Assembly: GCF_022378335.1 (NCBI RefSeq)
Contig: NZ_JAIQCI010000002.1
Span: 124,001 to 188,000, forward strand
Direction: 5' to 3'
DNA: 64,000 nt
Source of the DNA: Croceicoccus hydrothermalis
GTDB taxonomy: Bacteria > Pseudomonadota > Alphaproteobacteria > Sphingomonadales > Sphingomonadaceae
The notes below the pieces were generated by a model. That model saw nothing but the letters and a program-made list of their open reading frames with translations. It made no database searches and was not told the DNA's origin. Position 1 is the stretch's first letter, and the number at the start of each line of letters is the position of its first letter. Positions 44,509 to 54,158 of the stretch are shown in pieces. The translations under genes and the position numbers were made by a program.

Positions 44509-46023
44509 CTATCGCGGCAGGCGTGCAAAATCGACCGCGGCGATATGGTCGAGCACGCGGGCGCGCACCGCTCGCGCCTCCTCGAGACCGATGCCGGCAA
44601 TCGCGAAACTTCCACCCGCCAGCCCGAAGTGCAGCCGCGCATAGCCGCGCATCCGGGCAAGCGGGCCCTGCGCGATTTCCACGCTATGCAGCCGGATCCG
44701 AGGCACGGCGGTGAGTTCGGGCGACAGGAGGCCCACCTGTCCGAACAATGTCGCATCGTCGAGCGCATGGCGATGCCGCCGCCATTGCAGCCAGCGTGAT
44801 GCCGCGATCAATCCGGCAATCACCACCGGGATTGCGGCAAAGAGCCAGTAGGGCGAAACCGCCAGCCCCGCCGCAACAAGGAGCAGCGGAACCGCACCGA
44901 TCAGCGCCGCATCGGTGAAATAGCGGGAATCCGGTCTGTGCCAACGCGTGTCCGCATCGGGCAGGTCGATACCGGTAATGGCTACGATCCGGGCGATTTC
45001 CGCCATGGTGGCAAAGGGTGCGACGACATGGCTCGCTTCGGATTTGTCACTGGCCAGGCTGACGAAGGACAGGCCGTACCAGCCAAAGAGGCGCCGGATT
45101 GCGCCGGTGCCGATCGTCGCGGCCTGTACGCGGTGCAGCGGCATGACCACGTCGCTGCGCGTCAGGAGCCCGCGGCGCCGGCGAAACCCCTTGTCCGTGC
45201 GTTCGAGGAGAAACCGGTAATCGCCAAGAATCGTGCGAACCATCCCCGTGACGAACCCGACGAGCAAAAGTGTCCCCAGCCCCAGCACGGCGCCCGCAAT
45301 GGCCAGCGCGATACCCGCCGCGGCAACATATTCCCCTTGTTGACCAATGAGTTCTTCCCAGAAGCTGTCATTCCATATCAAGGGGGAAAGCAGGAATTCG
45401 AACTGCTGAAACCCCGCGGCCAGGACCGCGAACACGAGGAGCGAGAACTCGAAGGCGCCGAAGGTGACGAGCCGCCTGTTGTCCATTGCGAAAACGGTCT
45501 GCGCCGCTTCGGTTGCGGGGGTGGCCGATGTTCCTTCTGCACCATTGCCGTCCCCGGACAGCCGCGCGCGCCGGTCGCGGACCTGCTCGCGCAATCGTGC
45601 GCCTTCTGCCGCGGTGACATAGGCGAGGGTGACTTCTTCCTTCCCGCCCGCGCCGGTTTCGAACTGCACCTCGACCAACCCGAAAAGCCGCGAAAGCAGC
45701 GTTTCCGACAGGCTGACGTCCTGTATCCGGTCGTAGGGGATGGACCGCGCCTCTTTATTGATAAGCCCGCGTTCGACACGAATATCGTCCGCCCCCACGC
45801 GATAGCCGAGCTGCCGCCAGGCGATCCATGCGCCGCCGACGACCGCAATCACGATGATTACCGGTGCGATCCAGATGACCCAGTCCGGCACATCGTCGCG
45901 CATCGCGCCGAACGCCAGCGCCACGATGCCAAGCATCCCCTGCCACACGCCCTTTGCCGCGCGCACCGCGATGCCATAGGGATGCGTCCGCATCAGCGAG
46001 CCGCCATCGGCCATGTCGCTCAT
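44509..46023 (-). CDS. Bacterial PH-domain membrane protein (YdbT-like)
   Basis: A 504-residue membrane protein with repeated bPH2 domains (YdbT type). Each unit is a pair of membrane helices plus a beta-rich domain. RVERGLINKEARSIPYDRIQDVSLSE is the domain signature near residues 84-108, and RRRRGLLTRSDVVMPLHRVQA is its second copy. It overlaps the small PH-domain gene by four bases, like the Bacillus ydbS-ydbT pair, which is linked to resistance to certain antimicrobial peptides. It converges with ubiA, with adjoining stops. Confidence 0.85.
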   Translation of the reverse strand: MSDMADGGSLMRTHPYGIAVRAAKGVWQGMLGIVALAFGAMRDDVPDWVIWIAPVIIVIAVVGGAWIAWRQLGYRVGADDIRVERGLINKEARSIPYDRIQDVSLSETLLSRLFGLVEVQFETGAGGKEEVTLAYVTAAEGARLREQVRDRRARLSGDGNGAEGTSATPATEAAQTVFAMDNRRLVTFGAFEFSLLVFAVLAAGFQQFEFLLSPLIWNDSFWEELIGQQGEYVAAAGIALAIAGAVLGLGTLLLVGFVTGMVRTILGDYRFLLERTDKGFRRRRGLLTRSDVVMPLHRVQAATIGTGAIRRLFGWYGLSFVSLASDKSEASHVVAPFATMAEIARIVAITGIDLPDADTRWHRPDSRYFTDAALIGAVPLLLVAAGLAVSPYWLFAAIPVVIAGLIAASRWLQWRRHRHALDDATLFGQVGLLSPELTAVPRIRLHSVEIAQGPLARMRGYARLHFGLAGGSFAIAGIGLEEARAVRARVLDHIAAVDFARLPR

Positions 46024-46490
46024 CCCGCTTCGCCCTCTGCGATGAAGGCGCGGATCGTTTCCCGCATGGCAAGCGCCTCGCCATGTTCGAGGCCGGGCAG
46101 CGCGACCGATGCATTATGGGTGCCCGCCGTATGCACCACCAGCGTGGCAAGCCCGAACAGGCGTTCGATCGCTTCTGCATTGACGTCGATATGTTGCACC
46201 CGGCCAAAGGGAACCACCGTATCGCGCCGGTTCCACCATCCGCGCACCACGCGCAGCCGGTCGCGCGTAAGCCGATAGCCGAGGCGCCGATAACGCCGGC
46301 GCGGCATCATGACGACGAAGCCGAGAAGCAGAAGCGCGACCGGAGCGATGAACGCCCCTGTGGGCATCGGGGCGGCAATCTCCGCGACGATGGCGGCGAC
46401 GGCCACCGGCACGATCACCATGATCGCACGCATCCGCATCACCTTGATCATGTTCGGATGCACCGGATCGAGCGTGTCTTCATTCATCAT
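46020..46490 (-). CDS. Bacterial PH-domain membrane protein (YdbS-like)
   Basis: A 156-residue protein with two close membrane helices (about 22-60) and one bPH2 domain: LGYRLTRDRLRVVRGWWNRRDTVVPFGRVQHIDV. The end of that sequence is the family hallmark. It begins at a double ATG, ten bases after smc, and overlaps the YdbT-like gene (ATGA). The pair probably forms one membrane complex (inference from family and overlap). Confidence 0.85.
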   Translation of the reverse strand: MMNEDTLDPVHPNMIKVMRMRAIMVIVPVAVAAIVAEIAAPMPTGAFIAPVALLLLGFVVMMPRRRYRRLGYRLTRDRLRVVRGWWNRRDTVVPFGRVQHIDVNAEAIERLFGLATLVVHTAGTHNASVALPGLEHGEALAMRETIRAFIAEGEAG

Positions 46491-46500
46491 CGCGTCCCCC

Positions 46501-49500
46501 TCATTCCGCGGCGAGCAATTCCTCCGCCCCGCCCAGATCCACGCTGACCAGCCGGGACACCCCCTGTTCCACCATGGTCACGCCGAACAGGCGGTGCATC
46601 CGGCTCATGGTCACGGCATTATGCGTCACGATGAGATAGCGCGTCTGTGTCTCGCGCACCATCGCATCGAGAAGATCACAGAACCGATCGATGTTCGCAT
46701 CGTCAAGCGGCGCGTCCACCTCGTCCAGGACGCAGATGGGCGCCGGATTCGTCAGGAACAGCGCGAAAATCAGCGCGACCGCCGTCAACGCCTGCTCCCC
46801 CCCGGACAAAAGAGTGAGCGATTGCAATTTCTTGCCCGGCGGTTGTGCGTAGATTTCGAGCCCGGCCTGCAACGGGTCATCGCTATCGACGAGGGCGAGA
46901 TGCGCCTGCCCCCCGCCGAACAGCGTGGTGAACAGCGAACGGAAATGCCCGTCGACCGCGTCGAACGCGGCCCTGAGCCGTTCACGCCCCTCGCGGTTCA
47001 GGCTGCCGATCGAGCCGCGCAGGCGATGGACCGCCTCGGCAAGATCGGCCTGCTCCTGCGCGCTGGTGCCCTGTTGCGCCTCGGCTTCGGCGAGTTCGTC
47101 CGCCGCAACGAGATTGACCGCGCCCAGCCGTTCGCGCGCCGCGACATGCCGGTCGAGCGTTTCGCTCTCGCTCTGCGCCGTGCCGACCGCGTCCTTCGCG
47201 AAGCCGGCGCGTTCGGGGAGCAGGGGCGGAGGACATTGAAACCGCTCGCCCGATTGGCGGGCAAGTTCGCCCCGGCGCGCTTCCTCGTTCTCGGCACGGG
47301 CGGCGGCGCCGGCACGATGTTCGCGGGCCTGCGACACCGCTTCGTTCGCGGCGGTAAAGGCGGCTTCGCCAGCGCGGGCGGTCTCGGCGGCGGCGGCATG
47401 GGCGTTTTCGGCGGCGGTCAATTCCGCCGTAAGCCGGTCGCGTGCCGTTTCCGCCTCGGCGATTTCGCGGTGTAACGCTTCGGGCCGGGCGGCGGTGATC
47501 GCGCGCTCCTCCTCGATCTGTTCGCGCCGGCGGGTCATCCCGGCCAGCCGCTTTGCCGCGTCGCCTGCACGCGCCCTCCACCCGCGCATGTCGCTGCTAA
47601 GGCCGATGACGCGTTCGCGCGCAACGGCGAGCTGCTGTTCCAATGCGGCGAGCGCTGCCATCGCGGCCTGCATTGTCGCGCGCGCGGCATCGTTCGCCTC
47701 CTTTGCGGCGTCGTGAGCGGCGCGTTGTGCCTGCGGATCGGGCAATCGGGCGCGCGCCTGCTCCGCCTCGTCATGATTTTCGGCGGCCGCGGCGATCTGC
47801 GTGTCGAGTTCGGCCAGCCTTTCGGCCAGCTCCTCGGAAAGGCGGGCGTGCCGTTCCACCGCGCTTTCGGCCTGATCGCGGGCGCGCAGCGCGCTGCGCT
47901 GCTCCTCCGCCGCCTGCGCCAGGGTTCGTTCCGCCGCAGTGCGTCGCTCTCCCGCCTGGCGGAGCGCATCGTTCGCGCGCGCTGCCTCGGTCTCCGCCCG
48001 TGCCACGGCATCGGTCAGCGCCGGCAACCGCGCGGCAAGCGCCTCGCGCCGGTTGGCCGCCTCCAGCCGGGCCGCCTCCGCCGCGCCTTCGCCACGCGCG
48101 ACGAACCCGTCCCACCGGCGCAGGGCACCCGCCATCGTCACCAACCACTCGCCGGGTGCGAGCGCCACGCCATCGTCCCGCCCCGCCACCCGGACCAGTG
48201 TCAGCCGGGCAAGCAATTCATCGGGCGCATCGCGGACATGGTCGGCAAGGCTGTCGGAAATCGCAGGCGGGGGCGGCGCGCCGGTCCAGAAACGGCCGTC
48301 CTCCTCCGCCTCCGGCCGACCCAGCGGCGCGGCGGCATCCCGGCCCAGAACCGCGGCCAGCGCCCGTTCGTAGCCCGGTTCGGCCGCGACGGCATCGATG
48401 GCACGGCGCTGTCCCTTCTGCCGGTCGCGGGCCTTTTCCCGCGCGATCCTGTCCCTTTCAAGCGCGTCATGCTCCCGCGCGACGCCGGCCAGTTCCGCCT
48501 TTGCCGCCGACAGCGCGCCCGCCGCATCGTCGCGCGCGGTGCGCAAGCCTTCCCGCGCGGCGCTTTCCTGTTCGAGCATGTCCCGCGCCTCGCGTAGCGC
48601 GGCATCGGCGCGCTCCACCCGCGTGCCCGCATCGTCGAGCGCGGCGGCCAGCGCGGCGGCATCGCCGGCCTCGCTTGCCTTTTCGGCGCGCTGCTCCTTT
48701 TCCCGTCGCAGCTGTGCCAGCGTCCGCTCCGCCTGCGCGACCGCAGCCTCGGCCACGCGCCAGTCCGCCTCCACCCGCGCCTGCTCCGCCATGGCCTGCG
48801 CCAGCGTCAGCTCCGCATTGCGCGCGTCACGCTCGGCGCGCTCCTGCGCGTGGGCGAGGGCGGGGCGCCGGGCCTCATCCTCGGACAGCTTCGCCTCGGC
48901 ATCCTTCACCTCGCGTTCGAGCCTGTGGATTGCATCGGCGGCATCGCGCGTGGTGCGGTTGGCATCGTTCTCGTCCGCCTCCATCCGCGCATGCTGCCGG
49001 TCGAGATCGGCGAGCTTTTCCTCCGCCGCCTCCAGCTTTCCGGTCAGCACGGCGAGCATGTTCGCCTGCGCATTGAGATCGTCGCGCCGGTCCGCAACGA
49101 TCTCCCGCGTGGTGGCGAGCCGTTCTGCGCCCTCGCGCTGTGCTTTGGTCGCGGTGTTCAGCGTGGCTTGCGCTGCGGTGACGTTGGCCTCGGCCTGCCG
49201 TGCGGCGGCGCGGGCGGTTTCGGCTGCGCTCGCGGCATCGCGCCACCGGGCAAAGAGGAGCCGTGCCTCGCCAGTGCGGATCGTGTCCGACAATTCGCGG
49301 TATTTCTCCGCCGCCTTCGCCTGCCGCCGCAAGGTGCCGATCCGGCTGTCGAGCTGCGCCAGCAATTCGTCCAGGCGTTGAAGGTTGGCCTCTGTCGCGC
49401 GCAGCTTGTTTTCCGCATCGCGCCGCCGGACATGCAACCCGGCGATGCCCGCCGCTTCCTCCAGCATTTCGCGCCGCTGTGCCGGTTTGGCCGCGATCAC

Positions 49501-49926
49501 GGCGGCGATCCGGCCCTGACTGACCAAAGCGGGGCTATGCGCGCCGGTCGCCGCGTCGGCGAACATCAGCGATACGTCCTTCGCCCGCACGTCGCGCCCG
49601 TTCAGGCGATAGGCGCTGCCCGCATCCTTTTCGATGCGGCGCATGACCTCCATTTCCTTGCCATCTTCGGTTTCGGCGAGCAGCACGACCTCTGCGAAAT
49701 TGCGCGCCGGGCGCCGCTGCGTGCCGGCAAAGATCACATCCTCCATGCCCGAACCGCGCATGGATTTCGGGCTGGATTCGCCCATGACCCAGCGCAACGC
49801 CTCGAACAGATTGGATTTGCCGCAGCCGTTCGGGCCGACGACGCCGGTCAGGCCGGGCTCGATATGCAGTTCGGTCGGTTCGACGAAACTCTTGAACCCG
49901 CTCAGCCGGAGCCGCCGGAATTGCAT
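46501..49926 (-). CDS. smc: Chromosome segregation protein SMC
   Basis: A 1141-residue condensin ATPase. Head: Walker A GPNGCGKS at 31-38. Two long Ala/Glu/Arg-rich coiled coils follow, with a hinge around residues 500-650. The C-terminal head has signature LSGGEQALTAVALIFAL and Walker B VLDEVDAPLDD. Length is typical. Partners scpA and scpB are not in this window. It follows the DsbA-like gene by 40 bp. Confidence 0.97.
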   Translation of the reverse strand: MQFRRLRLSGFKSFVEPTELHIEPGLTGVVGPNGCGKSNLFEALRWVMGESSPKSMRGSGMEDVIFAGTQRRPARNFAEVVLLAETEDGKEMEVMRRIEKDAGSAYRLNGRDVRAKDVSLMFADAATGAHSPALVSQGRIAAVIAAKPAQRREMLEEAAGIAGLHVRRRDAENKLRATEANLQRLDELLAQLDSRIGTLRRQAKAAEKYRELSDTIRTGEARLLFARWRDAASAAETARAAARQAEANVTAAQATLNTATKAQREGAERLATTREIVADRRDDLNAQANMLAVLTGKLEAAEEKLADLDRQHARMEADENDANRTTRDAADAIHRLEREVKDAEAKLSEDEARRPALAHAQERAERDARNAELTLAQAMAEQARVEADWRVAEAAVAQAERTLAQLRREKEQRAEKASEAGDAAALAAALDDAGTRVERADAALREARDMLEQESAAREGLRTARDDAAGALSAAKAELAGVAREHDALERDRIAREKARDRQKGQRRAIDAVAAEPGYERALAAVLGRDAAAPLGRPEAEEDGRFWTGAPPPPAISDSLADHVRDAPDELLARLTLVRVAGRDDGVALAPGEWLVTMAGALRRWDGFVARGEGAAEAARLEAANRREALAARLPALTDAVARAETEAARANDALRQAGERRTAAERTLAQAAEEQRSALRARDQAESAVERHARLSEELAERLAELDTQIAAAAENHDEAEQARARLPDPQAQRAAHDAAKEANDAARATMQAAMAALAALEQQLAVARERVIGLSSDMRGWRARAGDAAKRLAGMTRRREQIEEERAITAARPEALHREIAEAETARDRLTAELTAAENAHAAAAETARAGEAAFTAANEAVSQAREHRAGAAARAENEEARRGELARQSGERFQCPPPLLPERAGFAKDAVGTAQSESETLDRHVAARERLGAVNLVAADELAEAEAQQGTSAQEQADLAEAVHRLRGSIGSLNREGRERLRAAFDAVDGHFRSLFTTLFGGGQAHLALVDSDDPLQAGLEIYAQPPGKKLQSLTLLSGGEQALTAVALIFALFLTNPAPICVLDEVDAPLDDANIDRFCDLLDAMVRETQTRYLIVTHNAVTMSRMHRLFGVTMVEQGVSRLVSVDLGGAEELLAAE

Positions 49927-49966
49927 CAGCGTGCCCGCGGCGCGCCCGGAATTGCCGGGTCTTCGA

Positions 49967-50725
49967 TCACCGCGCGCCCGCGTTCTGCAACGCGGTCTGC
50001 ACCTCCGGCCAGGTCAGTGCCTCGATCTTGCGACCGTTGATGAGGAACGTCGGCGTGCCGGTGATATCGAATTGCTCGCCCTGCGCCTGCGTATTTTCGG
50101 CAAGCTGCGTGGCGGTCGGCGCATTTTGAAGGCAGGAGATCGCCTGATCGCGCGAAATGCCCCGCGCCGCGAAGAAATCGAACATGCCGGTAATCTCGGC
50201 TATCGCCACGTAGCGTTGATCGTCGGGGGCGGAAATCGCGCCTTGATACGCCTGCTCGCCCGCGTTCTGCACCGCTTCGAAGAATTGCGGCTGATTCGCC
50301 CAGAACTGATCGGTGAGTGCGAAATAGCTTTCATCCGCGCCGCACCGGGTCAGCATAGCGCCGGTAATGTCGATCGGGTCGCGCACGAAATTGCGAAGCT
50401 CGAAACTGACGCGGCCGGTATCGACATATTCGGTGCGCAGCGGCTCCATCGCATTGCCGGAAAATTCGGCGCAATGGCTACAGGTGAGCGAGCCATATTC
50501 GACAAGCTTGATCGGCGCATCGGGGTTGCCCATGACATAGCCGCCTTCGGCCGTCTGGCTGATCGTCTCCGACCAGCTCTGGCCCGCGGGCGCCGCGACG
50601 CTGGCCACCGGTTCGCCATTGGCCGGGGCGGAGCCCGTAGCCTCGTCTCCGCCCGAACCGCAGGCAGCGAGAGCGAGGATGAGCGGAGCAGCGAAAAAGG
50701 CGGTCTTTGCGGGCAGGCGGATCAT
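49967..50725 (-). CDS. DsbA-like thiol-disulfide lipoprotein (CSHC)
   Basis: A 252-residue periplasmic thioredoxin-fold protein. A lipoprotein signal (box LAAC, about Cys22) precedes a linker, then the DsbA-type active site CSHC in SLTCSHCAEF. GTPTFLING gives the cis-Pro loop. It matches the thioredoxin_4/DsbA-like group (BdbD-like). The start at 50725 follows GGAAAATA; a longer frame runs through the intergenic region. It stands in tandem with a second DsbA-like gene. Confidence 0.88.
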   Translation of the reverse strand: MIRLPAKTAFFAAPLILALAACGSGGDEATGSAPANGEPVASVAAPAGQSWSETISQTAEGGYVMGNPDAPIKLVEYGSLTCSHCAEFSGNAMEPLRTEYVDTGRVSFELRNFVRDPIDITGAMLTRCGADESYFALTDQFWANQPQFFEAVQNAGEQAYQGAISAPDDQRYVAIAEITGMFDFFAARGISRDQAISCLQNAPTATQLAENTQAQGEQFDITGTPTFLINGRKIEALTWPEVQTALQNAGAR

Positions 50726-50861
50726 GATCGGAAAATATCCTCGTATGACGGACGAAGGGACGTCTGGCCTCCTTGAATAGCCCATTCGCGGCACGAGGCA
50801 AATGCCATGCCGCCCGGCCTTTGGGTTGTCCACAACAGGCCGGTTGGGCAAGGGCAGCGCG

Positions 50862-51545
50862 TCAGGGCAGGATGCGCGCGTCCAGCACTTGCTTCAACGC
50901 GCTCCAGTCGTGGACACCGGGAAGAAGCTTTCCATCGATGGCGAAGCTGGGCGTGCCGGTGACGCCGCTTTGCGCATATTGGCGCGACAGCGTGACGAGC
51001 CTTTGCGCCATCGTATCGTCGGCGATGCAGCGGTCGAGCGCCACGGGTGTATAGCCGCGGTTCTTCATCAGATCGTATAGCCCCGCATCACGGGCGAGCG
51101 CCTGCCGCCGTGCCGCGTTGGTGCCGGTTTCATAACGTGCACGCTGTGCGGGGGTGGTCGCGCGGATACGGTCGAGCCATTGCGGCTGCGCTTTCATCAG
51201 CACGGTGTGGTTCGCGGCGAAATTCGCCGGCTTGCCGCAATTGGCGATCAGCGCGACCGTCAGGTCGAGCGGGTCGCGAACGAGATGGCGGATCTCGACC
51301 CCGACATGGCCCGGCCGGGCATAGGCGAGCTTGAGCGTGTCGCCGGCCTGCTTCTCGAAATGGGCGCAATGCGGGCAGGTATAGCTTACATATTCGGCGA
51401 GCCGCATGTCGGCATCTTCCCGCCCGATGAGGTGCCCCGCCATCGGCGCGGTCTGCGCAGCCGCACTTTCCTGCGCCGATACGGCGGGGGCGGCGGCAAG
51501 GGTCGCTGCAAGCGCGGTGCCCATCAAAGCTGAGATCATGCGCAT
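50862..51545 (-). CDS. DsbA-like thiol-disulfide protein (CPHC)
   Basis: A 227-residue periplasmic protein with a cleavable signal peptide (about residues 1-24, VSAQ) and the classic DsbA motif CPHC in YTCPHCAHF, with cis-Pro loop GTPSFAIDG. It is paralogous to the next gene downstream, which has CSHC and a lipid anchor. Start at 51545, overlapping the dciA stop by one base. It probably oxidises or isomerises exported proteins. Confidence 0.88.
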   Translation of the reverse strand: MRMISALMGTALAATLAAAPAVSAQESAAAQTAPMAGHLIGREDADMRLAEYVSYTCPHCAHFEKQAGDTLKLAYARPGHVGVEIRHLVRDPLDLTVALIANCGKPANFAANHTVLMKAQPQWLDRIRATTPAQRARYETGTNAARRQALARDAGLYDLMKNRGYTPVALDRCIADDTMAQRLVTLSRQYAQSGVTGTPSFAIDGKLLPGVHDWSALKQVLDARILP

Positions 51546-52090
51546 CAGTTCTTCGTCCTGTTCCCTGCCGATTCCATCGAGCGTGCCAGGGATTCCAGCA
51601 CGGTGCGAAGTTCCGGATCGCCAATATCGCGCAGCGATTCGCCCAGTTCCATCGAAATAGGTTTGAGCGATGGGGGCGCCGCCGGCCGCGCTCCCTTGTC
51701 CTTCGGCGGCTGAACCGCGCCTTGCCGGATCTTCACCCGCTGTATCGCGCGATAGCCGAAGAAACGGTTCACCCGCTCGATAATGTCGGGCACGACATGT
51801 TGGATAAGCGGCGCGTGCGCTGGCATCACCACGAGATTGAGCGTGCCGTCCGCCTTCTCCCCCGGTGGGAAACGGATCGATTCGGGCGCGGTGACGCGGG
51901 CATGTTCGGCGCCGACGATTTCGGGCCAGCGTGTGACGATGCTCGACTGCACGAAACCAAAACGGCGAAACGCGGTCCGCCCGATCTGCGGCATGAGATC
52001 GGCAATCGGCTTCGCCCCGCCGCCGCGCGGACGTTCGTAGGGTTTGGCGCCCTTGCGCGGTTTCGCAGGTTTGGCAGAGTCGCTTTTCAT
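51545..52090 (-). CDS. DciA-type helicase-operation protein (DUF721)
   Basis: A 181-residue protein of the DUF721/DciA family, which helps load or operate the replicative helicase in bacteria without DnaC. A basic, Lys/Pro-rich start is followed by the KH-like domain with FGFVQSSIVTRWPEIVGAEHARVTAPE, and a helical tail. Start taken at 52090; ATG 52105 is also possible. It is divergent from mutY with about 48 bp between, and overlaps the DsbA-like gene. Confidence 0.88.
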   Translation of the reverse strand: MKSDSAKPAKPRKGAKPYERPRGGGAKPIADLMPQIGRTAFRRFGFVQSSIVTRWPEIVGAEHARVTAPESIRFPPGEKADGTLNLVVMPAHAPLIQHVVPDIIERVNRFFGYRAIQRVKIRQGAVQPPKDKGARPAAPPSLKPISMELGESLRDIGDPELRTVLESLARSMESAGNRTKN

Positions 52091-52138
52091 GGATGCACCG
52101 CCCATGCCATAGAACAGGGCGTGAAGACCAGTTCCCAG

Positions 52139-53230
52139 ATGTTCGAAACCGACCCCATGCCCGCGGCACGTTTGCTCGCCTGGTACGATGTTTTTGCCCG
52201 CGATCTGCCGTGGCGGACCCCGCCCGGTTCGCAAGGGACGCCGGACCCCTATCGCGTGTGGCTCTCCGAAATCATGTTACAGCAAACCACGGTGGCCGCC
52301 GTGCGCCCCTATTTCGCGCATTTCACGGCGCGCTGGAGCGATGTCGGCGCGCTTGCGGCGGCGGATGACGATGCCGTGATGGCGGCGTGGGCGGGGCTTG
52401 GCTATTATGCGCGGGCGCGAAATCTGCTCGCCTGTGCAAGGGCCGTTGCGGCGCGCGGCGGCTTTCCCGATACGGAGGAGGAATTGCGCGCATTGCCCGG
52501 GGTCGGCGCCTATACCGCGGCGGCAATTGCGGCGATCGCGTTCGGCAGGCGGGCGGTGGTGGTCGATGCCAATGTCGAGCGGGTGGTATCGCGCCTTTTC
52601 GGAATCGAGGAACCGCTTCCCAAATCGCGTCCCGTGATCCGCGCCGCGACGGACGCGATCACCCCCGATGCCCGCGCCGGCGATTTTGCGCAGGCGATGA
52701 TGGATCTTGGTGCCGGAGTTTGTACGCCCAAGACGCCATATTGCCTCGAATGTCCGCTCCATGCCGGGTGCCGTGGACGGGAGCAGAGTATCGCCGCCGA
52801 CCTGCCGCGAAAATTGCCGAAGAAACCCCGGCCCGATCGCCGCGGCACCGCGTTTTTCGCAGTACATGGCGGCGATGTCCTGCTCGTGCGGCGGGCGGGG
52901 CGGGGGATGCTTGGCGGGATGTGGGCGCTTCCCGACGATGGCTGGGCTGCGGGGTGCGACGGGGACGGAATGCCGCCGTTTCCGGCCGACTGGACCGCGG
53001 TGGACGGCATTGTCGAGCATGGCTTTACCCATTTCGCACTGTCGCTGTCGGTGCAGGAAACGCAGGTCGCGACGCGGCAAAACCTGCCCGACGCGCAATG
53101 GTGGCCGATTGACCGGATTGCCGATGCGGGGCTGCCGACGCTCTTTGCAAAAGCGGCGCGGCTGGCGCTCGGCCAAAAGGACAATCACGGCCAGCAGGGC
53201 AATCAGGGGCAGCAGGCCGAGTTTGAATGA
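52139..53230 (+). CDS. mutY: A/G-specific adenine glycosylase
   Basis: A 363-residue DNA repair enzyme removing A opposite 8-oxoG. Catalytic Glu44 is in SEIMLQQT. The helix-hairpin-helix and catalytic Asp lie in LPGVGAYTAAAIAAIAFG and VVDANVERV. The iron-sulfur loop is C-x6-C-x2-C-x5-C in CTPKTPYCLECPLHAGC. A NUDIX-like C-terminal domain recognises 8-oxoG. An odd Gln-rich tail (GQQGNQGQQ) ends the protein. Start ATG 52139, though GTG 52121 is possible. Followed by nudC. Confidence 0.95.
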   Translation: MFETDPMPAARLLAWYDVFARDLPWRTPPGSQGTPDPYRVWLSEIMLQQTTVAAVRPYFAHFTARWSDVGALAAADDDAVMAAWAGLGYYARARNLLACARAVAARGGFPDTEEELRALPGVGAYTAAAIAAIAFGRRAVVVDANVERVVSRLFGIEEPLPKSRPVIRAATDAITPDARAGDFAQAMMDLGAGVCTPKTPYCLECPLHAGCRGREQSIAADLPRKLPKKPRPDRRGTAFFAVHGGDVLLVRRAGRGMLGGMWALPDDGWAAGCDGDGMPPFPADWTAVDGIVEHGFTHFALSLSVQETQVATRQNLPDAQWWPIDRIADAGLPTLFAKAARLALGQKDNHGQQGNQGQQAEFE

Positions 53231-53250
53231 CGAGCGAGAGGAAATGCACC

Positions 53251-54138
53251 ATGTCCACACCCGCCGATACGGCCCCGTTATCGATGGACCGCGCGGACCA
53301 TTTGCGCGGGGATAGCGACGCGATCGCCGCCTTGGTCCGCGGGGATGCGCGCCTTTTGTCGATGACCGGCATGGCGCCCGATTTCGATGCGCAGGACCGG
53401 CTGCGCTGGACCCGCCTGTCCGATGCGGCGGAGGGGGCGGAACTGATATTCCTCGGCCTCGATGGGGAGCGGGGCTGTTTCGCGGCGGTCCCGGCGATCA
53501 GCGATCCCGTGCCGACGCGCGCCGTGCGCGACCTTGCCGCGCGGCTGCATTCCGACGAATTCGCGGTGTTCGCCTGCGCGCGAAGCATGGCCGATTGGCA
53601 TGCGCGCCATCGGTTCTGCGCCGTGTGCGGTGCGCCGACGCGTATCGCGCGCGGCGGGTGGCAGCGGGACTGCACCGACGCGGTTTGCGGTGCAACGCAT
53701 TATCCGCGTTCCGACCCTGTGGCGATCATGACCGTAGAACACTGCCGCGCGGACGGGGAGCGCGTTCTGCTGCTCGGACGGCAGGGGGGATTTCCGACCG
53801 GCATGTATTCCGCGCTCGCCGGGTTTGTCGAACCGGGCGAAACGCTGGAGGATGCTGTCGCGCGGGAGGTCTTGGAGGAGGCAGGCGTCCGCGTCCGCGA
53901 TGTGCGCTATCGCGCAAGCCAGGCCTGGCCCTTTCCATCGCAGCTCATGCTTGGCTGTCATGCGCATGCCGACGATGACCGTATCGTCGTGGACACGAAC
54001 GAGCTTGAGGATGCGCGCTGGTTCACACGGGCGCAGATCGCCGATGCGCGCGATGGAAAGGCCGGGGCCGCGTTTTCTCTGCCGCCTGCCTATGCCATTG
54101 CGCATCGGTTGATTTGCGAGTGGTTGGAGCGGGACTGA
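53251..54138 (+). CDS. nudC: NADH pyrophosphatase NudC (NAD-cap hydrolase)
   Basis: About 295 residues. NudC cleaves NADH and removes NAD caps from RNA. A zinc ribbon (CAVCG then two Cys) precedes the Nudix box GFVEPGETLEDAVAREVLEEAG. The downstream NADH-specificity motif reads SQAWPFPSQLM instead of the usual SQPWPFPxS. I start at ATG 53251, with AGGAAA before it; an ATG at 53227 overlapping the mutY stop would add eight residues but has no ribosome site. Confidence 0.92.
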   Translation: MSTPADTAPLSMDRADHLRGDSDAIAALVRGDARLLSMTGMAPDFDAQDRLRWTRLSDAAEGAELIFLGLDGERGCFAAVPAISDPVPTRAVRDLAARLHSDEFAVFACARSMADWHARHRFCAVCGAPTRIARGGWQRDCTDAVCGATHYPRSDPVAIMTVEHCRADGERVLLLGRQGGFPTGMYSALAGFVEPGETLEDAVAREVLEEAGVRVRDVRYRASQAWPFPSQLMLGCHAHADDDRIVVDTNELEDARWFTRAQIADARDGKAGAAFSLPPAYAIAHRLICEWLERD

Positions 54139-54158
54139 ACCATCTCCGCCCGCGGGTT

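Noticed and set aside
47643-49076. A 477-residue plus-strand frame rich in Arg, Pro and Ala
   Set aside because: Antisense to the smc coiled-coil region; low-complexity composition comes from the repetitive codons of the coiled coil.
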